Below, piece after piece: positions 15,301-30,300 of a DNA stretch of 64,000 nucleotides. Both the position numbers and the translations under genes were made by a program. Positions within the stretch are counted from its first letter, which is position 1; every line of letters begins with the position of its first letter. Source of the DNA: Owenia fusiformis (lineage: Eukaryota > Annelida > Polychaeta > Sabellida > Oweniidae); contig CAIIXF020000005.1 of assembly GCA_903813345.2 (NCBI GenBank), positions 29,021,375 to 29,085,374 on the forward strand. The letters are read 5' to 3'. Under the pieces are notes generated by a model. That model saw nothing but the letters and a program-made list of their open reading frames with translations. It did not search any database and was not told the DNA's origin.

Positions 15301-18300
15301 ATAATTTCATTTGACAGCTTACTACTATATTTCCCCTTATGGTAGAATGTATCTTCTCAATAACAGAATGGTAAATGTAGCAGTGTATCGGAATCTAGAA
15401 CCATATGCATATTATCGGTAACTTTACATATGCTCTAACTGTCACCATTTCATACAGATATCCATATTCTGAACGATAGTACATAATTAACTATGTATCT
15501 TTGGCATAAAGCTTTAGTCAAAATTGTCCAGATAGATTTTGCTGAGACATGAGCCAATGCATTTTATTTGCACATCAAATGAAAGAATATAAATTGGCCT
15601 TCTTCTGAGGAAGAAGTTGTCGACAAATGAAACAATGCAAAATATAAAATTCAATGGTTCACAATTTCAATCATTTTATACCCCATCCCCTCTGTTTCTA
15701 TATATATACAGGGTGGGCCAAAAAAACCAATACCCAACTTTAAATCAGAATGAAAATAGCTATGCTCAATATGATACATTGATTTATATATCATTTTAAA
15801 GGTAATTCATTTTCGAACAATTTGGTATAAAATAGGACCCACGGTCCTGTGCTCACACAGTTTGGAACCTTCAGAAGAATGTATATCCTGACTTTCAAAC
15901 AAAAATATTGATTTGAATTTGTAGTCTCGAACCTTGAGAAACTTAGATAGCTCAGTTGTGTGACCTAGTTTGATGACCTTTGACCTTGAAAATTTTACTT
16001 ATTCAGAGCTCAATAGGGTCTTTTGTGATTAAGCTGGCCAAAATGTACATCCAAAAATCAATTTGAAAAATCTTTTTTGATATACCCTTAAGAAAAAACG
16101 CTTGTTTTCTCCTCATGTGGTTAAAAGATGACCTTTTTTTAACCACATTTTTACCACTCAAGATATGTTTAAGTGTGGTTGTGGTCACCTGTTTTGACAT
16201 TCATAAAAGTGTGGGCTCTGCTGGTATTTCTTCCACAATTCCAAGAAATATCTCCCCATAGTTTCTCCTCATAATGAGAAAGTGTGGTTAAGGTGTTCCT
16301 GAAACTATGGGTGAGCAGGACATCAACTTAAATATGATTTAAGGTTACCATATTGCTAATAGGGGTTAAAAGGGTTAATGCTTGTTAAATATATTTTTGG
16401 ATTTATTGTACATGATAAGTCTGTTATACCTGTTATTCTGGTATCTAAATTGTTTCATGCATCTTTTTCATCATCAAACAAATATTTTATTTTGAAGCAT
16501 GATTTATTTGTCTCAATTATTATTGATTTATTCCATAATACTACTGTTTTCCCAGGGAAATATGAAGGAATAAAAATCGTATTGAATCGTATTACATGAA
16601 AAAATCGTATTGTCCCCGGGACAAAAAATCGTATTGGAGCGTATTACATGAAAAAATCGTATTGTCCCCGAGAAATAAATCGTATTGGAACGTATTAACC
16701 TATTTTTGGTTTTCCTGTTATTTTTAACCTTGGCTTATTGATAAAAGCATTTTCAAAATGTAACATTTTAGAGGAATGTATTATGGAATAAATAGGTTAT
16801 TTCTGGTCGGGATTGAATATGGGTTTCATTCCTCGGAAAATATGATATTGACCTTGGGAAATATGATATTGACACTCGGAATAAAACCCATATTCAATCC
16901 CTCCCAGTAAATAACCTATATTTATTGGTGTATATTTTAATCTTTGATTATCCCAGAGTTTAATCTCTACAGGATATTTCAGTGAAACGCCTCAATTTGT
17001 GGAAACTGGTGACCTATGAAAGTGAACTGTTGACAATACCACGTCGCATGAGAATAACTTTGTACTATCTCACATTTTTACGGAACTGAGAAATCAAGGT
17101 TTGAAAGTTTAGAGGTCTGTATCTTACTTAGTATTGCTATGTGAAACTTGATTTTTTGTATGTCACCTGGTCTCACCCTAGAGATATCTTATATGAAATA
17201 TCATACCTTGAAACAATTTACAAGATCCTTTTTTAAAACTATGGAAATGGAGTTGATACAATTTCCCACCGGAATAACAGCTTATTTCTAATTTCAAATT
17301 GTCATATCTGATATCAACTGTTTCAACCAATCAACTCTCTAAGAATTGGTCATGTGACTTGCAAAACTTGGAGTTATAACAATCTTATATTAAAACAAAG
17401 TATGCCAATATGCATGTTATTGTATCTAGAATGAAAAATAATGTTTTGCTTTGTAAAAAAATCTTCAAAAACCAAAGAATATTATTTAATAAAATAAAGA
17501 AAATTCAATTTATAAAACTTTAAAATCAATTTCTCAAATAAGTACAATTATTTCTTAATTTTGGAATCTCAGGACACCCTTCAAAAAGAATTTATTGCCT
17601 TTGAAACTAAGGCAGAAGTACAATGCATTGAAACCAATGATGCCAATACGGTCCCCCACATATTTCCCTCGGTATAAACCCTGTAGCCTAAACCTCCCAG
17701 CACATTACAATGTAGCCCCTAAGGGCCGGTCCGCTGGTCATTATCAGGTTATTTTTGATACAGACTAGTTGATTTTTTCACTGGGTATAGGAGAATAACA
17801 TTGCAACTGGTCCGTAATTCCATTTTGACCAGCAGGTTTCAGATCCTTAGGGCCTAAGACATAACCAATTTTTATTACATGCACATGGAAGAAATTTGAA
17901 AATAGAAAAATAATTTCTAATTCATTTTAGATTAATGAAAGTGATGAAACCTCGATTTAGGTAATCACATTTTGTTCATTGGGATGCAGCTATCATTATC
18001 CATTCGTTTTCTGTTGTTTGCTACTCTGTGGAGTACAATTGGGAATTGAAGCAATTGTAAAAGTGGAGACTAAGAGTGGCTCTTTGTAAAGAAATTGAAC
18101 CAATTTGTTACTTTTCCAAAATAAAATGTAGATGATCTAAAAACAATGATCCCAAAAATGCAAAAGAATGGACAAATCTGAAAAACATACTAGTAATAAA
18201 ATAACTAAAAAGATTCCAGATGTTCAGTGAAAAGCGCAAAATAAATCATAGATGAAGAGAAAATAAAATAAGTGTTTTAAGGGACTATACTAACATAAAG

Positions 18301-21300
18301 ATAACTCCTTATTGATATAGTATATGGTCAGTAAAAGTTAAAGCTAGTTTAAACAGATTTAGCTTTTTCCACAAACTATAAAACATCATTTTGAAAGAGA
18401 TTTCAATAGTATACAGACAGTGATTGCCTTTGAGCAATGTAGTGCAAAATGTGACAGTTACTATTTGTTTTGATTACTATATCTAGTATATAACCTATTA
18501 TTATGTACTCTATTTGAAGAAACAAATAAGTAGTCTTTCATTTTCAACATTTAATGATGACAGCTTCGTATATGCATTTCTATTGCATTTGGCCATTCAA
18601 ACCCCTATAAGACCTGCTGGTAGCAGGGAAGATAAAGGGTACTTTTGACTGCTCATATGATCTAATTAACTGGTCATTTGTACTTTTCATCTTCCCTGGT
18701 AGCAAGGATTTAGGTTTTCGAGGAAATTAGTAATTCTATTTCATATCATGTGGCCATGAATAATCCAATGAGCATCCATAATACAAAGAGTAATTGAGGG
18801 CATATAATTTGAATATGCATGGGATTGCACATACTGTATCATTTTATTTTTTTGATCTACTTGTAATAGTTCTAAAACTAAGACATGAAAGGCCAGGCAT
18901 GCAAACTGGCATGGTATTGTGTTACAAAACATTATTTCATTCTAGATACAATAACATGCATATTGGCATACTTCGTTTTAATATAAGATTGTTATAACTC
19001 CAAGTTTTGCAAGTCACATGACCAATTCTTAGAGAGTTGATTGGTTGAAACAGTTGATATCAGATATGACAATTTGAAATTAGAAATAAGCTGTTTGTCT
19101 GGAGATGGTACAATTTCACACTGAATTCTAGCTTAATGAGAGGGAATTAAGATGGGGCATGTATCTGAGATGAAAGCCTGTGTTTCAAATAGTAAAATTC
19201 CATGTCTATCTCAATTTTTTTGAAAATGGCAGTTAGTACAAAGTTATTCTCACGCGACGACCAATCAATTAAATTTCAATATGCTCCCATACCAATTAAT
19301 TTGTACAATAGTATTACACCACAAAGCCATATCAAATGTCAAATAGGGACCAAATACCAAACTAATTGTCTAAATATAAGACCAAATATCTGGGAAACAA
19401 TCAAAATCAACCTCAATTTTTATTCACTATCAACTGAGACCATGCCACCATCATAAAAAATTTTATGTTAGTCTCAGCTATCAGAGAGGATGATGTTTGA
19501 ATATGACTATTCAACGTTCATTGAAGGCTCCTTGGCACCTTTCGCCTGACTGTAACCAATGACAATTCTGCAATAAACTTTGTAAAATATATAAAAAGTG
19601 TAAGCTCCGAAGATTAATAACAGTAAATAAAATGAGTATTTGCTATTCATACCAAGGTTAAGATTGAGTCTATTGCCGAAGTAGGGTGGGTTGTTCTATT
19701 ATGAGAAATCTAACAATTTTAAGCAGTGTAAAAACTAAATTGAATTAAAAGAATTCCATTATATATACAAGGCATTAACATGACAAAATGTCACCACCTA
19801 AAACAATTTGGTCAATTTGAAGCAAGTTGAAAAAACACCTCTTTGACTTTTTTTGACATTGAGAAGGTCATTGAAGGTCAAATGTCAAATGTAAAGTCAG
19901 ATTTGAACTTCTGGGAACATGTAGATGATTTTGAAAAAAAAATTAAGTAAATTTGAAGCAAGTTGAAAAAAGACCTTTTTGACCTTGAAAAGGTCATTGA
20001 AGGTCAAATGTTAAATCTAAAGTCAGATTTGAACTTCTGAGAACATGTAGATGATTTTGAAAAAAAAATTAGTCAATTTGAAGCAAGTTGAAAAAAGACC
20101 TTTTTGACCTTGAGAAGGTCATTGAAGGTCAAAGGTCAAATCTAAAGTCAGATTTGAACTTCTGAGAACTTGTAAAGTCAAATTTGAACTTCTGAAAAGA
20201 TGTAGATGATTTTGAAAAAAAAATTTGGTCAATTTGAAGCAAGTTGAAAACAGACCTTTTTGACCTTTTTTGACCTTGAGAAGGTCATTGAAGGTCAAAT
20301 GTCAAATCTAAAGTCAGATTTGAATTTCTGAGAAGATGTAGATGATTTCGAAAAAAAAATTAGTCAATTTGAAGCAAGTTGAAAAAAGACCTTTTTGACC
20401 TTTTTTGACCTCGAGAAGGTCATTGAAGGTCAAATGTCAAATCTAAAGTCATATTTGAATTTCTGAGAACATGTAGATGATTTTGAAAAAAAATTTTAGT
20501 CAATTTGAAGCAAGATGAAAAAAGACCTTTTTGACCTTTTTTTGACATTGAGAAGGTCATTGAAGGTCAAATGTCAAATCTAAAGTCAGATTTGAATTCC
20601 TGAGAACATGTAGATGATTTTGAAAAAAAAAATTAGTCAATTTGAAGCAAGCTGAAAAAAGACCTTTTTGACCTTTTTTGACTTTGAGAAGGTCATTGAA
20701 GGTCAAATGTCAAATCTTAAGTCAAATCTAAAGTCAGATTTGAATTTCTGAGAACACGTAGATGATTTTGGAAATTTTTTTTAGTCAATTTGAAGCAAGT
20801 TGAAAACAGACCTTTTTGACCTTTTTTGACCTTGAGAAGGTCATTGAAGGTCAAATGTCAAATCTTAAGTCAGATTTGAATTTCTGAGAACACGTAGATG
20901 ATTTTGAAAAAAAAATTTAGTCAATTTGAAGAAAGTTGAAAACAGACCTTTTTGACCTTTTTTGACCTTGAGAAGGTCATTGAAGGTCAAATGTCAAACC
21001 TTAAGTCAGATTTGAAGGTCAAATGTCAAATCTAAAGTCAAATCTAAAGTCAGATTTGAATTTCTGAGAACATGTAGATGATTTTGAAAAAAAATTTAGT
21101 CAATGTGAAGCAAGTTGAAAAAAGACCTTTTTGACCTTGAGAAGGTCATTGAAGGTCAAATGTCAAATCTAAAGTCAGATTTGAACTTCTGAGAACATGT
21201 AGATGATTTAGAAAAAAATTGAAGTCAGTCTAAACAGTATTTGTTAAGTTATAGGAAGTTGTAAGAAATTGTTACAGACGCCGGACGCCAACCTCCAACC

Positions 21301-24300
21301 TCCAACCACCAACCGCCAACCTCCAACCACCAACCGCCGTCGCAAAAAAACGGAGACCATAACAATATGTCACCACTTTTGGTGGTGACATAAAAAACCA
21401 CTGACCATAAGATTCAAAGGTGTGGGTCGGGTGTGGTATGAGTGTGGTTTGGAGATGGTATAAGAGCTGTACAGGTATGGGTGATATATAATATGAATAA
21501 AAAGTGTGGTCTAAAAATGTGGGAAAAGTGTGGTCTTTAAGTCAACAAACCCAAAATTGTTTACATAAGTTATAACAACAATGTTCAGTTCCACAGCTAG
21601 GACAAAATGAGTTTACTCAGATCTAGCTCAGATATAGATTTAATGAAAATAAGCATCCAAGATCCATATTTAAACTTATAATTATTAATCAAATGATTAA
21701 TTATTATCAAATAATTATTAATTAAAATGGACACATTGAAGTGAGGAGCCTGAACTGAACATACAGAGGCAATCAGAACATGCCATCTAGATAGATACAG
21801 AAAAGTATCATTTAAAGCTCTGTAGATGAATTGAATTATCAGTTAACCTCCTTACAAATCTGGAATATGGTCCCTAAGCACAATAATGTACATTACAAAT
21901 GTTTACTATAAAGGAAAGATATGTAAGACCTTCACTGAAAATGATAATAATTGAAGAAAAATAAACTGTGACCAGTTCACGAAAAAAGATCACATGATTA
22001 TGAATATAAATATCTCCCACAAAATGCATCAACTTGGGTTGTTGCTATAGAACAACCTAATATCAACCTTTGGTATCAACTTAAGATGTGTTTTTCAGAA
22101 TCTCACAGTCTTCACTAAAACTGCTTTTAATAATCTGTCCATATAACTGTAGCTTTAAGGGTGATTTAAAGTACAAAATATGTCATGGAAAATATACTGA
22201 AATTAAAGTTAAATAAAAATCACATTGCTAGGTTTCCTCATTCGCACGAATTTAGGGTTTTTGAAAAGATATTTAGGACTCAATTTGTCCACAAAGCACA
22301 TTCAGGAATGTGTAATAACAAGTTAACTGACTTATTGAACTATTGTTTTTATAAACATATCAGCAACATCCTTTTCTTATTTAATCATTAGATTTAGACT
22401 GTTGATTACAATTATAATCTTATTATTAAAATTAACATTGATATAATTCAAATAAATTCACCAACTACAGGTACAACTTTTATTCTCGTGACTACAAGTC
22501 ATTGATGTCTAAGAAACAATAAAATCATGTCTGGACTATACTTTAACATTGATTACAGGTATTTGTACAGCAGACATCCTGTTATTCTTTAATTAGTCTT
22601 ATAATAAGATTAGTCAGTTCAGTCAAAATAAGCGTCCCTTTAGAATAACTAATACTTTGTTTTATATTCATGCAAACTTCTGATCTCCCTAAATAGAAAA
22701 TTCAAGCATCATCTGGACTTTCAATAGCAGGGGGCGAGTGTCCGAAATCGCTGTTTGTTTTCGATAATTCGCCGTTTGTTAGAAGTCGAATATAGTTTCG
22801 AGGGAAAATAAAAGTCTTCTATAGACTATCCTTTATTTTATTCAGCGATCTTGTTTTGCACTTCCTTGTCTATGATTTGTACCTCAGTTTCGAACTGCAA
22901 TGGAACTCACTATAATCGTAAAGATCACTTGATCTCATTATAGTAGTAAACACCGTCCAATTTTGTACCCGTTTGGGCTATGCATTTAAGATCACTATCT
23001 AACCACTATCATGTGCATGATAATTCAAATTCCAACCTTTGGTATAATCAGAGTTGGTTATTTTCCACTGGACATGCAGTTACATGTATGATTGATATAA
23101 CTCTGTACAACCAGTCACAGTACAGTCTTTCCAATGGGTGTAAAATTGTATTATTACCACCTTGCCGGGCCAGTTCTAGGGGGTTTTAGTGCTAAATTAG
23201 AAGGCATTCAATTTACTATATCGACCTGAGAAATGTGTGACGTCATAGTGGTGGTCCATATGGACCGGTCTAGAATATATTCTGGACCGGCAATTTTTTC
23301 CCGGGAAATTAGATATCGTTCAGTGCGTAAGATTTTCTTGCTATTTCAGCCCTGGTCGTTAACGGTGGTAATAATACTTATAACGTCATTTCACTATATT
23401 CCCCTTAGAAATGACGTTATTGTACTATTAATCAGTTAAAGGCCCCATATAAAGTTTAAACCACTTTGGCTTATATTTTTGTCTTATCCAATGTTATCAA
23501 AGCGTGAAATGTGAAACTTTTTATTAATTTCAAAAAATGTTTTTGAAGGACTTTTTGTTAAAAATATCGTGAATTTATTTAAAATTAACTTAAAGAGGTA
23601 ATAAGAGGTCCATAATTCTACATGTTCACATACAAGTTTAAAAAATGTGTATCTTAAATTAATGTAGAACTACGCCTTTGTATCAGAGACACACTTTCAT
23701 AGGTGCGTCTTTACAATGAAACACAATAACGAGAATTGCAACTTTAGGATCTTGAAAAAAGTTGCAATATCCTTCCTGGTTAGAATCGGTTTCCATGTAC
23801 AACTAAAACACTATATAAAATAACTATCTATACACCATCAATGCAAATATATGCTTTCTTCCATTCTGATGCTCATGGCATCTTTCTGTTTCACTTGAAA
23901 CACAGGGCTGAGAAGAAATGAGATGTCATGGTTTATCATGATGGCTTTTTTCGAGAATACATAATGCGGGTCCGGGAATGCGGGGTGCCACATTCATTGC
24001 AACACACCTTGCAACAATGTCTTATGAGGGTATATTTCTTATATTGAGAAGTTTATCATCTATTGAAATTAAATACTTGTACTCGTACATGTAGCTACAA
24101 AACGCGAATTTGTTTGAGCAGTCCTAGCTCGACATATTATAAAGAAAACAATATTTACAACATGGTATGCTTAGTAGACTGTTCAATTTGGAATTTCGAA
24201 GCTTAGTCAAACATCAGCTTTCTAACAAAAATCATCAAAAAAGGATTTTATCAAAGTCTTCCATGCAAATGAAGGTGCGAATTCACATTAACAAATTAAG

Positions 24301-27300
24301 ATAAGATCCACAATATGTTATCAAATGGTTAAAATCGGTTTCCATGTACAACTAAAACACTATATAAAATAACTATCTATACACCATCAATGCAAATATA
24401 TGCTTTCTTCCATTCTGATGCTCATGGCATCTTTCTGTTTCACTTGAAACACAGGGCTGAGAAGAAATGAGATGTCATGGTTTATCATGATGGCTTTTTT
24501 CGAGAATACATAATGCGGGTCCGGGAATGCGGGGTGCCACATTCATTGCAACACACCTTGCAACAATGTCTTATGAGGGTATATTTCTTATATTGAGAAG
24601 TTTATCATCTATTGAAATTAAATACTTGTACTCGTACATGTAGCTACAAAACGCGAATTTGTTTGAGCAGTCCTAGCTCGACATATTATAAAGAAAACAA
24701 TATTTACAACATGGTATGCTTAGTAGACTGTTCAATTTGGAATTTCGAAGCTTAGTCAAACATCAGCTTTCTAACAAAAATCATCAAAAAAGGATTTTAT
24801 CAAAGTCTTCCATGCAAATGAAGGTGCGAATTCACATTAACAAATTAAGATAAGATCCACAATATGTTATCAAATGGTTAAATGCGCAAAATGGAAATGA
24901 CTTTGACAAACCTTGGACATCTTTCTTTCAGTCCATGGACTCTAAAATAACAAGAATTTGCATTGTCGGGAGCGTAAAATTGGTTATTTTGAATGCCGCT
25001 TCTTGTATTTTTCATCTGCCCCTTGTACACAAAGTTACTGATCATTCATTTGACTCTAACCCTTATGTCATTTTACTGAAATATTTTGCAAAGATTAAAC
25101 CGTATGTTTCAATCATACAACATTCTCATAGTTGTCACATGCGTAATGGAATATTTCAAAGAAGATGCATAAAACAATTTAGATACCAGAATAACAGGTA
25201 TAACAGACTTATCATATACGGTTATTTAAACATTATTTTTTATAAAAAAAATTAAAAATACCCAATACATAAAGATCTCATTAATACCTTCAGAGTTATG
25301 CTGAAAACATATGTAAATATAATCGTGTCGCTATACTGTACCATTAAAAAGAAATAAAAGAAATGGTACATTTTGGAGTATGATACTCCGACGCCGTTTT
25401 CAATAGCTTTTACTCTTAGCATTGTTGGACTTCAAACAGAAGTTAAAGTTACCCGCAACTGATATATTCATTGCATGGAGTCAGTAATTTTCTTTGATAT
25501 AGCAAAACATATGAGTAAAAAAATTAATTGTGTGGATTTCCTAGTGTTTCTATGCAAAATAGCACGCTCCGTCACAGCGGAATTTTTTTTCGATACCAGC
25601 CTGTGTGTGCCAAGGATTTTATTTTCCAACAAGACATTGCCTCGTACCATAGAACAAAGGAGACATTGGCATTTCTTTGCAAACAAGGTGTCAATTTGAT
25701 TATTGTCGATGCTTGGCCACCCAACAGCCCCAATGCTAATGTGTTAGATTACCATACATGGAGCCATCTTGAGGAAATGGTACAATCAAAAGTATCCAAT
25801 AAACAGCATTGATGAGCTGATACAAAATCCTAAAGTGCTGAAAGGAATTGCAACAGAAATCTCTCAAAAAGGCTATTGATAGATTGCGCTACCACTTGAA
25901 GCTTATTGTTGACGCAGATTTACTATTTTCTCCCTTAAATCTGGAGACCTTAAATAGCAACCCGGCCTCCCAAATAAGTATAATAATAAAACTTTACTAT
26001 TGATTTCATGACATAGTGTTATATACCAAATTGTTTGAAATTGTATTATCTTTAAAATGATATGTAAGTCAATGTACCATATTGAATGTAACTATTTTTA
26101 TCCTGATTTGAAGTTGGGTATTGGTTTTTTGGCCCACCCTGTATATTTTTCATTTTTTGACCAAGCACAAAATATTGTCCAGTGTGTTTTCAAAATGTCT
26201 GGTCAAAATTTTGACCACTCAAAAAAAATTTGTCTGGAGTGTTTCAAAGGGACTGTAGCTTTTCAAGTTTTGATCTCAAAGTTAGTTGGATTTCCAAAAA
26301 GTCCATGGTACTTTATTGTCAATGACTGAGCATATATTAATGATAAAAATATGATCTTGATATACCGATACAGATAGGCCCACTGAATTGAATTTCTACT
26401 CAAGGATTAGGATTAGCTCTTTCTGGACACTCTGTCCATCAAGAGGGGGGGGGGGGGGGATAAGCCCCACGTTTGCCATGGCCCTATGTTCCTGTAAAGA
26501 TGAACCTCTATTATATTGGTCTATTTCACAACAAATGCAGGTGAAATAGAAGAGAAAGTAAGAGTTCACCTGTGAAATATGGAAAACATGCCCATCACAA
26601 TTTCCACCCTTATTCATTAATTTAATCTACCTGCAACAGCATTTTAATTAATAATTTCATATATTACATTTCCAATGCATTTAGATATAAGGGTGCTCTA
26701 AAAAGATATAAACTCATTTCTTGAAACTATACAAGAGGTACAACCACATTGTACACACAGGTATGTAAAAAAATGAACTGGCAGATAATATTGTCTTTAA
26801 ATGATTCAATATATACAATGTACATGTATTTATTTACGGGCCTATTTAATGTAAGTGATAAATCAAATTATAGACAAGGCATTAACATGACAAAATGTCA
26901 CCATCTGTTTTTTTTACAATATTAAAGAGTTGAGAATCTTAAGTTTGATTTGACATCTGAACTTCTTTTTAACAGCAAAATATTATTATGCATTTCAATT
27001 TTTGCATAATCTTTTAAGGGTATTAGTACGAGAAAATAAAACTTCTAAGGGTATCAGTACTAGTTTAGAAGGCTTTTATTTTACTATATTGACCTACATT
27101 TAAATATATAAACATGGGAATATGAGTACAACCACTGCATCAAATGTGGAATTTCTAGTAATTTCTAGACGTGCTTAGTCGGTCTAGGAACTCCGTGTAT
27201 CTAGAGATTTCTAGGCGTACTTAGACGTGCTTAGAGCTGGCGTGGACAGAGCGTGACTAGAGTCTAGAAATCTCTAAGCACGCCGTGGTTAGACACAAGA

Positions 27301-30300
27301 CAAAATTAGTCGTTATTAAATTGCCATGTGAGATTTTGCGCTATATATGGAAACATTTAAATTATAATTTACCGCACGTGTTAATATTTCATGTTTTGCT
27401 TTAGCTAAATACGGGATATCAAATCAAAAAGAGTATGTTTTCACTTTATATCCGACTTGAGTCACGAAAAGTACATCGCAACATGACTTCTTAATTGTTA
27501 ACTTGTTATAAATTAAGAAGGTCTGTTTAAATGGGTATTTCCACTAATCAACACCCATTATTTCGCATTGACAAGTACCAGGGCCAAATCCAGCATTTGC
27601 TAAGGGGATGACTTTTGAATTATTCCAGGGGTGAGGTCACATTTGATATTTGCTCAAAAATTACACGAAAACTGCTCAAAATGGTGAAAGAATTATTGGC
27701 CAGGGGATACAGTATTATTTTAAACTAGACATCTCTGTCGGCGAGGGGGGGCTAACTTATTCCAGGGGTGGGGTCACATTTGATATTTGTTCAAAATCAC
27801 ACGAAAACTGCTCAAAATGATGAAAGAATAATTGGCCGGTGGATGCAGTATTATTTTAAACAATACATTACTGTCGGCGAAGGGGAGGGGGGGGGCTAAC
27901 ATATAGTTGAAATTACAGAATACGCTACCTTAATTTTTGATAATCTATAAAAATAATCTTGTCATAAACAACTACTGATTTATATATGTGAACGGATATT
28001 TGTAAATTTGGTTTAAAAAGAAACTGAATATAGGGTAAAAATGAGGGAGACACAGACGTCGGAAGAGTGGGGATAAAATCTAATCAACACTAAGCTGAGA
28101 CAGAATGAGAATCATATGTCTGGACTCGCAAGATTTTCATAAACATATTTGTTGATTGCTCGCAAAAACAAAAACAAATTTCAGGGTTCATTGGCATCAC
28201 ACAATATTTGCAAAATGGAGGAGTGCATTTTCCCAGGATTTAAAACAATGCTTTACTTTAAACGTCGCCCCTCATACTAGCATACACTTTAACTATCAGA
28301 TTCAGGAGCACCCTGCCCTTGATATATTAATACATAGTTTTCTTGTACCCCTTTTCAAAAATACAACGAACTAAATACATAGTAATAATGATCTTGGAAT
28401 TGATTTCTTTGATCTGTAATCTAGATCACACAATAACTAATTAACTGTTTGATTGCGTTTTGCTTCTTCAAAGACGGGATATCCCAAATTACCTTGATTA
28501 CAGCATGGGCTTTCAAGTGAGTCCATGATTGCAGTCTACATAGTCTATAGGCTATTTTTAATTCCTCGTTATTTTAGTTGTGTATCTCTGAATCCCGACT
28601 CTGATTATCATATACAATTTACTTTAACCAATTTTACCCGTTTTTTGAACTTCAAAACTGTCACATACATATTGGTGGTCCCTAATCATATTAGGAGCAA
28701 TAACAAACAACATAATTAAAACTGGAAAACATACAATACATATTCATCATCTCATCTATTTCTCCGGTTTGTATCTCCCGGTAATCTTTATGCCTTGAGC
28801 CACCCCCCCCCTGACAGATACTTTAGATACACTTATTCTCACGCTACTTAATTTGACGAATTTGCTCAATTTCAAATATTGGCGGCAATTTAATTTGGCG
28901 GAATCAGGACTGAAGTTTAATCTTTGTCTATGTTTAGACATGGGCTATCAAAAGATTCTCTTGAAAGCCCATGGTTTATGTCATTAGGACGGGTATTTAC
29001 TAAGATATTTTTTGTATTTCTTTTGGGATAATGTATGACATGTTGATGACATGCTCAGTTGACAGGAAAGGGGGCCCCAGAAGTTTAATTTCTGAAGTGC
29101 ATTTGACAAAAATTCCAAACTGAAATTTGACCGATTTTAATTTGGCGGATCCGTCAATCCGTCTAATTAAAACGGGAGCCAAAGTAAGTATCTTCAGTTA
29201 TATCAATATTATTTTGTATCTATCTGACATTATAATTTCGAAGAGAGATTCTCCCGGGGGCATTCGGGATTTCGAACATAATAAACTTAATTTGAAATTG
29301 ATTCTGAAATTCTGTCAGAATGGAATACATGGACCTGGTTACATGGTTTATCTTATTCTAAATGGACAAATAAGATCGCAGGGGCAGGAAACTCCCCCGT
29401 AGTTTACATTTTGTTCATATAAAAGGCATTTGCATTAATCCTTTTGATAACTTTCTTTCGCAGTTGGTCTCTTGACCCGAAACATTCTGGCTACAACAAT
29501 ACAATTGAGTTTTAGAGAAAAAAGTGTGACTAACCACCCTAAGAGGAACGTTGGAGCTTTTTAAGACCACATTAAGCCCCGACTTTAACTAACATCCCCC
29601 GGTAACATCCTAACCCATGTTAAAGCCAAGCTTTTCCAGGATATCTTCAATCAATCCTCAACCCCTGTTAAAGACCCATTTTACAGGGTGTCTACACCGG
29701 GGCCTACCCCCTTGACCCTCGTTAAAATCCTACTTTTGAAGGTAACATACCCCTTCAACCTCCCTTCAAAACCCTACTTGTACAGGGTACCTACCCCTAA
29801 ATCCCATGTTAAAGCCCTTATATTTGCCTGGTACATACATACCCCCCTCCCTCTCAAGCCGTACTTTTGCTGTTCCCCACAGCTGAATTCATTTGTGAAC
29901 TATTATTTTGCTATAATGAATCCTGGTGGATGCGATATCTGTAAAATATACAAAATGTACATTATATATGCGGTCTGGGGTGTGAGGGGGTTCATTTAAA
30001 AAAAACAATTTGGGGGGTCTCACTTTTGACAATCAGAGACAAAGGTCTCAAATTTGTTAAACAAATCATGGAATGCCCATGAACCAATTATGAATATTAT
30101 CAAATGAAAACAAAATATTAATTCCTTATAATCCAAATACTTCCTTGTTTTTATAACTGCTGAACCACCTTGATTACAGAAGATATACCGTGGAGTAGTC
30201 TAGAAATAGTTTTTCAAGCTTAGAACCTATAGCCGTTTATCATTTGGGTCGACACTGTTTATTTATTTGCATAGATATGTTACTGGCCTTGGGGAGGCAC

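Noticed and set aside
22738-23000. Possible promoter or first exon with CG-containing words (GGGGGCGAGTG, CGATAATTCGCC)
   Set aside because: A slightly CpG-richer patch, but no open frame, TATA, or downstream donor tying it to the peptide gene 13 kb away.
24935-25255. 106-codon plus-strand open frame
   Set aside because: Part of it is a short inverted repeat shared with 16410-16462 on the other strand; no domain recognised.
25468-25699. Overlapping frames on both strands at the mariner relic
   Set aside because: Shadows of the degenerate transposase, which is best read in the plus frame beginning near 25528.
29688-29999. 103-codon proline-rich open frame
   Set aside because: Lies in a degenerate C-rich tandem repeat and has no signal peptide or conserved motif.
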